Shown here one piece after another: positions 63,001 through 64,000 of a stretch of 64,000 bases of DNA; position 1 is the first letter of the stretch, and every line of letters starts with the position of its first letter. The notes under the pieces were generated by a model. It was not told the origin of the DNA, did no database searches, and saw only the letters and a program-made list of their open reading frames with translations. The DNA is from Diabrotica undecimpunctata. Taxonomy: Eukaryota; Arthropoda; Insecta; Coleoptera; Chrysomelidae. The stretch is from the NCBI RefSeq assembly GCF_040954645.1, contig NC_092807.1, positions 55,970,739 through 56,034,738 of the forward strand, written 5' to 3'. Both the position numbers and the translations under genes were made by a program.

Positions 63001-63022
63001 CCAGCATATGGGCGAAAAAAAA

Positions 63023-64000
63023 TTACAGAAACAAAGAAAACAAAGCAGTTAACAGTTTTTTGTTTTGATAAAAGGCTTTGAAACAGTTTTTTTCCTCAGT
63101 GAGACAGAGCCTTGCATCACATTTTTTAAACTTTAGACTACTCGTTCCTTCTACTAATCTTCCTTTTGTGGTATGTGTTGGCCAATGTGCACAAGAATCC
63201 AATCTTGTTAAATTATTTTGCCGTTCAACTACTGGACATCTTATTTTTGGAAAACCACCCTGGCACAAACTTGGTCTTCCTCTTCTGGAACCTTTTTTAA
63301 CTTGACATAATGTTTTTGCAATGTCAAATCTAAATTTTTTCAGAGACATGAACTTTATATTCAAAGCTTTAAGGTCTATTCTGTACAACAACCAAGCATT
63401 CATTACACATATGTCAACAATATAGGCAAAAATTGCAAAGTAGCCGCGTCTACGTCTCCCCTCTCTTAATTGTACTGTTTTACACTGAAAGACACTTAAT
63501 ATCTATTTTTGTTTTTGATTTTTACTGTATCTTTTTACTGCATCTACTGGTTCTTTTCCATGCAAAGTACTTCCTAACAATAAAACTTTATTGTCGACCC
63601 ATTTTCTGACGATAATGTCTTTGTCTTTATGGCCTGTAATCGTACTTTCCTCCTCCTGCTTTTTTTCCAGACTCTATCTATTTCTAATGGACATCCACCA
63701 ACTCTGGTACATCGTAATGTCCCCAAGCTATATATACCCATTTTTTATTTAAATGTAAAAAAGTGGTAAGCCTGCAAAATAATTATTGAAAAAAACTGTT
63801 GACATACTAGGAGTGTTTATTGATTTAAATAAAGCTATAACAATAGCTGCACCCACACCTAGTTCTATCTCCTCCTTCCCTAGTTTATTAGATGTGCCGT
63901 TTAATTCTTCTTAGGTGCTTAAACCTTGATTTAGAATAATATTATATTATAATATACTGACGTACATTTTCAGCTCGAGCTCCTTTGTACGCTACCATAG
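63023..64000 (-). pseudogene. piggyBac-like transposase PB6, C-terminal half, cut by window end
   Basis: Minus strand. Near 63860: GVGAAIVIALFKSINTPSMS, then VFFNNYFAGLPLF (region of the third catalytic Asp, here NN rather than DN); EEESTITGHKDKDIIVRKWV and NKVLLLGSTLHGKEPVDAV (63640-63530), REGRRRRGYFAIFAYIVDIC (63440), then the 126-codon open frame 63403-63023 with MNAWLLYRIDLKALNIKFMS, SLKKFRFDIAKTLC and a zinc-binding tail LDSCAHWPTHT and KCDARLCLTEEKNCF. The N-terminal half lies beyond 64000. Frame breaks in the upstream part make it a likely pseudogene. Confidence 0.8.

Noticed and set aside
1..64000. tRNA, rRNA, CRISPR or bacterial-type operon
   Set aside because: Looked for cloverleaf-type conserved boxes, regularly spaced repeats and dense same-strand genes. 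None seen. The sequence is clearly eukaryotic.

Overview
This window looks like about 64 kb of a large, AT-rich, transposon-crowded insect genome. Evidence for that: GT-AG introns of 5-11 kb, (AAG)n- and (GAT)n-tailed non-LTR retrotransposons, Tc1/mariner, piggyBac, PIF/Harbinger and hAT remnants, and no operons, ribosome-binding sites or prokaryotic gene density. A beetle or other large-genome insect is possible, but the sequence alone does not fix the order. No tRNA, rRNA or CRISPR array was recognised. || One host gene is clear: a flavin-containing amine oxidase of the spermine/N1-acetylpolyamine oxidase family. It lies on the + strand, with six coding exons between 19852 and 58873. The exons join in phase into 490 codons plus stop, and carry the dinucleotide-binding GxGxxG motif, the conserved active-site lysine region and the C-terminal FAD-binding GEATS motif. 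|| Layout. 1-7.1 kb: AT-rich intergenic DNA with a mariner-type transposase fossil (2935-3661), a foldback (4471-4632) and a Ty3/gypsy protease-RT fragment (5063-6240). 7.1-12.5 kb: a piggyBac-end-like repeat, a nearly intact RTE-like retrotransposon (8480-11000) and an RT fossil. 12.5-15.35 kb: an element with inverted repeats of about 335 bp enclosing a decayed gene of an uncharacterised arthropod repeat family; this is the best candidate for something undescribed. 16.45-18.81 kb: a complete but dead piggyBac-like element with TTAA duplications. 19.85-58.87 kb: the amine oxidase, with transposons in every intron. Intron 1 holds an RTE-like copy and a jockey-like copy. Intron 2 holds a mariner-like element with 400-bp inverted repeats, a Tc1 fossil and two piggyBac pseudogenes, one split by a retrotransposon. 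Intron 3 holds an I-like retrotransposon and a short mariner element. Intron 4 holds one RTE inserted into another. Intron 5 holds a piggyBac pseudogene, an RTE fragment and a PIF/Harbinger element carrying a complete piggyBac insertion. 58.9-64 kb: a Tc1 fossil, an RTE 3' fragment, a hAT-like fossil split by an RTE insertion, and a piggyBac transposase running off the window end. || At least six distinct piggyBac-like transposase loci occur in 64 kb, all broken. The nesting order, target-site duplications and relative decay allow part of the insertion history to be read directly.
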